Assembly (NCBI GenBank): GCA_002104895.1
Contig: MCFG01000073.1
Span: 1 to 17,500, forward strand
DNA: 17,500 nt
Direction of reading: 5' to 3'
From: Anaeromyces robustus
Taxonomy: Eukaryota > Neocallimastigomycota > Neocallimastigomycetes > Neocallimastigales > Neocallimastigaceae
Shown one piece after another: positions 12,046 through 17,500 of this stretch; positions within the stretch are counted from its first letter, which is position 1; each line of letters begins with the position of its first letter. The notes beneath the pieces were generated by a model. That model made no database searches and was not told where the DNA came from. It was given only the letters and a program-made list of their open reading frames with translations. A program made the position numbers and the translations under genes.

Positions 12046-15000
12046 TTAATAATTATGACTACGTTTTTTTTCATTATCTTTTTCCCAACGTTGACATAAC
12101 TCAATATCAAGGGCTTCATTACCACGATTTTTATCAAGATCAAACCAACTCCAAATTACTGCAAATGCATAATCACAAATAACAAGTGCAGCAATAACAG
12201 TAATTACTACCATTAAAACTGCCTGTACTATCATTCCTGGTGATTTAAATACATTATGCCACATGTAATGTACTGATTCACCTACACCAAAGAAATGTCC
12301 AAAGTTTTGGTAAATGAAATTGAATCCAAACCACAAGAAAAGTGAAATGAATGCAGCAAGATGAGTAAGGAAGACATGATTATGATTTTCAATATAAGAA
12401 ATTTTTATAGTTACAATAAAAATAGCAGAAGTATAAACAACAGTACCTAGAAATAGTAATGAATTATCTTGAACATTCATTGCACCATCTGATCTAAAGA
12501 GTTTAGTTAAATTCCAAAGTAAACCTGATTTTTTATAATAAGTATCAATTCCATTAATTTTTGTCATATTATAATAATCTACTGTTGAAAAAGGAGAGAA
12601 ACAATTATAAAGTATAAATGGAATAAATACACAACATAGTGAATGCCAAAGACCTTGAATTAACCAACGCCAGAATGTACTCCATGTTAAAGCTAAATTA
12701 TGTTGTCCATATTGATAAAGTTTTGGGTTTGCCATAAGTGTTTTTTTATGAAGATCTTTTTCAAACATACCAACAAATACAACTGGAATAGAACTGAAGA
12801 AAACATTATATAAGGCGAGAGTCCATGGTTCATACAAACTAGTACCATTCCATCCACAAAAGATTTGGAAAAGGAATTGTGTCATATAAAAGGTTGTACA
12901 TTTATAAAAGGTACCTAATAAGAAACGACAAACACGAACATAATCATAGTGTCCATGAATTAAAAGAAGAGGTTGTAAGAAACGGAACTGTGCAAACGAA
13001 TAATCAGAAGATCTAGCGGCGGCTAAACCTTCACGACCAGTAATACCTATACCAACATGAGCAGCTTGAATCATTGGTACATCGTTAGCACCATCACCTA
13101 TAGCTAATGTTACTGCTGATGAATTTTTGGAGTATTCATTACCTGATGCAAATGTTGGATTCTTCATTAAAATATTACGAATACTAGAAACAACCAATGC
13201 CTTTTGGGAAGGTGAAAAACGACAACAAATTACGGAATCTGCACGACAACCTAAGTCAAGGAATTTTAATAAATTACCAGTTGGTAATTTTTTACGAATT
13301 CCAAGTTTATTTTTCTTTGAACCATTTTCATTAGAGTTTGCTTTTTCTAATTTTGCTTTAGTTTCCGCATCTTTTTCAATTTTTAATAAACAATCACCAT
13401 CAATAATAGCTACTGTATGATCTGGATTTCTTTTTTTCTTATTGGCTTTCTTAATATTTTCAATATCAACTAATGATTTGTCAATAACCTTACTAATTTC
13501 GTTAATATTATCCCCTTCTATTCTAAAGATAATACTATTATCCTTGATAATATTACAAGTAATACCAATATTAAATGCAGTTTCCTTTTTATCACCAGTT
13601 AACATCCAAACATGAATACCAGCTTCTCTTAATTTTTCTATTGTTTTTGGTACATCTTTTTGTAATTTATCTTCAATTGCCGTTGCACCTAATAATGAAA
13701 AACCTGTTTCAATTTCTTCAGCAGCTCTTTCAATTTTTTCATTACGATCGGTTAATGCAGTAGTAGCTTCATTCCAAATATTAAGCCATTGTTCATATTC
13801 TTTGTAATCAATTTCTCTGTAACCATAAAGAAGTGTACGTAAACCTTCAATTGAATATTGTGTCAAATGATCATTTGTTATATCAAGAATACGTTTTTCC
13901 TTTTCAGTCATTTCTTCACGTTTTTTCAATCTTTCAAGAATAACAGAATCAGCACCTTTACATAAGATAATAATTCTACCATCTGGATATTCATAAATTG
14001 TTGACATTCTTTTACGGGCTGAAGAAAATTCAATTACATTTAATAGCTTGTATTGAGTATCTACATTTTGACCTAATATATTAAGAGAAATATCTGTCAT
14101 TGATTTATCTGTTAAAACAACTTTCATTTGTCTAGCTGCTGTTACAATGGCCATTTCATCTGGTGAAGATGATTGATAACTTATTTTAAATTTATCTCCT
14201 GAATTAAGTGTATTATATTGTGGATTATCATTAAAAGTATCAATTCTTGTTAATGATGTTCTTAAGAAATCTGAATTTTTTCTATCTTTATCTTTATTCT
14301 CTGGAACAACCGTATGACATAAAGCCATACCAATTAAGAAATCAATTATTTCATTTTGGTTATCTGTCCAATTACCATTATTTGCCATTAATTCATTAAC
14401 AAGAACTTTTGTATTTATTGAATTTTCTTGAATAGTTGATGTAACTTTATTACCATAATTTTCAAGATTTGATTGGGATTGAGTTAATGGTGATTCTGAT
14501 CGATTATGAAAATTGTTACTGTCATATGAATTTATAGGTTTGGAACCCATTGATTCTGTTGATTCATCCTTACCTTTATTGGTATTCATACCTGCTTCGT
14601 GAAGATAAGAAACACCTGCTATACTCATATTTTTAAATACCATTCGATTTTCTGTAAGAGTACCAGTTTTATCAGAAAATACATAACGTACTTGTCCTAA
14701 ATCTTCGTTTAATGATGAAGTTCTTGCTACACATGGTGAATCAGATTCTTCATCATACATTGCTAAATCATGATTCATAAAGAAGACTTGCATTAATTTA
14801 ATAAATTCAAGAGTAACATATAAAGAAATTGGAATAAGAGTATTGTAAAGAACAATATTTGTTAAATAACGCATGAAAATTTTCAACCATTTTGTTTTAT
14901 TAGATTCCTCTTCTTCTAGATCTTTTAAATACCAATTAACCGGATGTTTTTTATTCCAGTATATAGACATTAATAATGTAATTAAAGCAATAATAAGAAC

Positions 15001-16649
15001 AGCAACAAAAAGTGAAACTACAATTTTATTGGTAAATTTATCTAAGGCTGGTGCTTTAGTACGAATACCTTTACTAGCATTTAAACGAATACGAGTTTCT
15101 TCACCAGTAAATACAACAACAGCAAAAATAAAATTGGTATTTCTTAAGATAGCACCACGAAGTAAAAGTTGTGATATTGTTAAAGGAATACGTTCATTTG
15201 AATTATTGTTATTATATATTTCCATATAACCATCAAAATTGTAAAGATCTTCATGAGGCGATTCAGACTGTATTTTACAACTAAATTTATTTAATGTATC
15301 CTCATCATATATAGCATCTGTTGTTTCTTTCAAAGCCTGACGTTGTTTTAAATTAGTTTCACCATCTAAGGAAGCTGTTTCTATGAAACAAATACCTTTA
15401 TCATTACTTGATGCTAATACAACAACATCACTTGGAATTTGTTCATTATTAGAAATGCAAATTATATCACCAACACTAATGTCTTTCCAAGGAATTGATT
15501 TCCATTCATAACCTCCACGACCATTTCTTACAAATATTTTTGCAGTACAGTTATTTTCTAAATTATCCTGCTTATGACGTTTATAATCATCATAAGCCTC
15601 ACGAAGCATAGCAATAGAAACGAAAAGACATAATGGAATTAATGTCGTATATTTACCAGTAGGTGAAAGATTGGGAATTACTTGAAGACATGAAATAAAT
15701 AAGAAATAAACATTAGCTAATTTAGAAAATTGTGCTATTAATTGTTTTGGAAGAAAATTTGCAAGGGTATAACGAGCTGTACGAACTTTATTTGATATAA
15801 ATTCACTCTTCTTTTTTGATTTTTTCTTTTTTTTATTATCAAAATTAGCTGATTGCTTTCCATTTGGTGAATTTACATAAATAGCTCTTCCAACATTTTC
15901 ATTTTGATAAATCCTACTTAAAGTACTAACACGACTAAGTCTTGAAGTTCTTGAAGCAATAGACATTGGCCTATTCTTTTTTGAATGTTTACTTTCTATG
16001 TCTGAATCTATACTTATTGAATGTCTATTACTATTATTATTAGGTATATTAATTTGCCCTGTATTTGACGAAGAAGATTTCTCATTAATTGGGTTCATAT
16101 TTCTTGTTTGATATATATTTGAATTAAGTTCGTTTAATTCGATGTAATTATAATCAGATTGTGAAGAATTTGAATTATAGTGATTATCTTTATTAATATA
16201 AAAAATAATAAATTCAATAAAATGGGATAACGTTAGATATATATTATAATTTTTTTTATTAATGTATATTTTAAATAGATAATAAAAGTTCACTTACGAT
16301 TAACTTGATAATGCTTATTATCTATTAGCGGTTTTACTGAAATAGTAGATTCTGGATATGTTACTAATTTTTTTTAAAAAAAAATATTTAAAAGTATTAT
16401 TAGTAATTAATATTATATAAATGTTTATAATTAGGGGGAATTTAGATGACTATTTTTTTTTTTTAAAAAAAATTTCCTCTTTAAATATAATAAAATAGAA
16501 AAGATTTTTTTTATTACAACCTATCGCTAATTAAGGTTTTACATCTATAGTTACTTACTTGAATTATTATCGTCATCTACACTATTTGGTTGTAAATAAT
16601 TAAATGAACCAGTACGATAATTATTATTATTATCATTAAATTTTGACAT
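12046..16649 (-). CDS. P4-type ATPase, phospholipid flippase (Dnf3-like), 3 exons
   Basis: Exons on the minus strand: 16649-16559, 16363-16298 and 16187-12046, totalling 4299 nt and 1432 residues with phases 1 and 1. P4-ATPases move phospholipids from the outer or luminal to the cytosolic leaflet of Golgi, vesicle or plasma membranes. Seen in order: an Asn/Ser-rich N-terminus with a lysine block (~170-180); PKQLIAQFSKLANVYF leading into the first membrane segments (~198-248); the P4 signature DGET (~327-330) in the actuator domain; phosphorylated Asp in DKTGTLT (~558); TGDKKETAFNIG (~917-928); GDGANDVPMIQAAHVGIG (from ~1083); and the usual C-terminal membrane segments. The first-membrane-pair region (PTGKYTTLIPL, REAYDDYKRH) looks closest to fungal Dnf3 from memory. 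Extending exon 3 upstream to an ATG at 16293 would only add 36 intron-derived codons. Flippases of this group usually need a Cdc50-family subunit, which is not in the window. Confidence 0.95.
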
Positions 16650-17500
16650 TTTATTTATAAAATATAAAATAGATTTCTTAAAAAATTCTTTATTTAATTA
16701 TAAATTGTCTTTATTTATACTTATATAATTAAATAAATATTTTTTAAAAAATAATTTTCTATTATTGTTTTTATATAATATTACTCTTTCTAATTCTTGT
16801 TTATTTATTATTTTAAATAAATGATTTTTTCTTTCCTTTTCTTTTTTTTTTCTTTTCTCTTTCTTTTATTTATTTATTTATTCATTATATATTTTAAATT
16901 GATATATATTCAATTATTATCTATCATAAATATATATAAATAAATATTAATTAGTTTTAGTGAAATATAACTAATATTATTTTAATAATTGTGTTTTTAC
17001 TGCTTTAAAAATAACAATTATATAAATATAAATCCAAATCTATTTTATTTTTATTGAGGAAATTTTTTATTTATTTATGTCATCTGTATTTTTTTTTCAA
17101 TTAAATTAATATTCTTTAAATAAATCTATATATGATATATTCTATAAATCAATGATAATCCGAATTATTGTATATTATTTAACAAGACGTATTATATTTC
17201 ATTGTCCAACTTTCCATTCTAATTATATATAAATTTCTAAATATTATTATTATTATTATTTAATATTATTTTTTATAACTATGAATTTTTTTTTAAACGT
17301 TCTATCCTCAGTTCTACTTTATAGATATATATTTTTGTTATATATATTTCCAAATTAACTTTTTAATAATAAAAAAGGGGTAAAAAATATTAAAAATATT
17401 CTAAAAAAATATTTACTTTTCTACATAAAAAAAGATGAAAACACTTTTTGTTTTTTATTATTTTTCTGCGTTTGATGATTTTTAGACTTGAAATAATTTT
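16650..17500. other. Upstream region of the flippase gene, no gene seen
   Basis: AT-rich sequence holding the presumed flippase promoter. It includes a C/T-only tract at 16825-16868 and a short ATT repeat near 17243-17260. I found no protein-like stretch on either strand up to the window edge. Confidence 0.55.
16825..16868 (-). promoter_or_regulatory. Purine-only tract upstream of the flippase start
   Basis: A plus-strand C/T-only tract with CTTTCC and CTTTTCTCTTTC blocks, 176-219 bp upstream of the flippase ATG. It matches the position and composition of the tract upstream of the helicase gene. A promoter role is inference. Confidence 0.3.

Noticed and set aside
13127-15229. Three plus-strand frames (13127-13420, 13575-13763, 14873-15229)
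   Set aside because: They lie wholly inside the strongly conserved flippase exon on the opposite strand.

Overview
The window is very AT-rich eukaryotic nuclear DNA. It has long AAAT, AAT and poly(T) tracts, low-complexity Asn/Lys/Ser-rich protein segments, and minus-strand genes with many short introns. Composition, the fungal-type (Dnf3-like) P4-ATPase and the intron style fit an anaerobic gut fungus (Neocallimastigomycota) best. That placement is inference; another AT-rich protist is not excluded.

Layout, left to right. 1-1094 is intergenic. 1095-4600 (minus) is a 14-exon gene for the polyadenylation factor Fip1, about 498 residues, joined here exon by exon with all phases consistent. 4601-5405 holds its upstream region and a GC-richer retroposed element (4949-5392, antisense, A26 tail) bounded by a perfect 13-bp target-site duplication. 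5480-5733 is a long AAAT tract. 6389-8116 (minus) is one intact intronless frame for a D5-type superfamily 3 helicase, a family of large DNA viruses, phages and plasmids. 8996-10874 carries broken protein-like stretches on the minus strand, a perfect 15-bp-arm hairpin, a tandem duplication, a 45-base poly(T) and an old AT-decayed relative of the GC-rich element. 11108-12045 is T-rich. 12046-16649 (minus) is a three-exon P4-ATPase lipid flippase of about 1432 residues. 16650-17500 is its upstream region.

Overall, two conserved cellular genes on the same strand flank a roughly 7-kb island (about 4.9-11.1 kb) of retroposed, viral-type and decaying sequence. The two cellular genes do not obviously share a pathway: Fip1 acts in nuclear mRNA 3'-end formation and the flippase in secretory membranes. 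The island is the part worth a second look.
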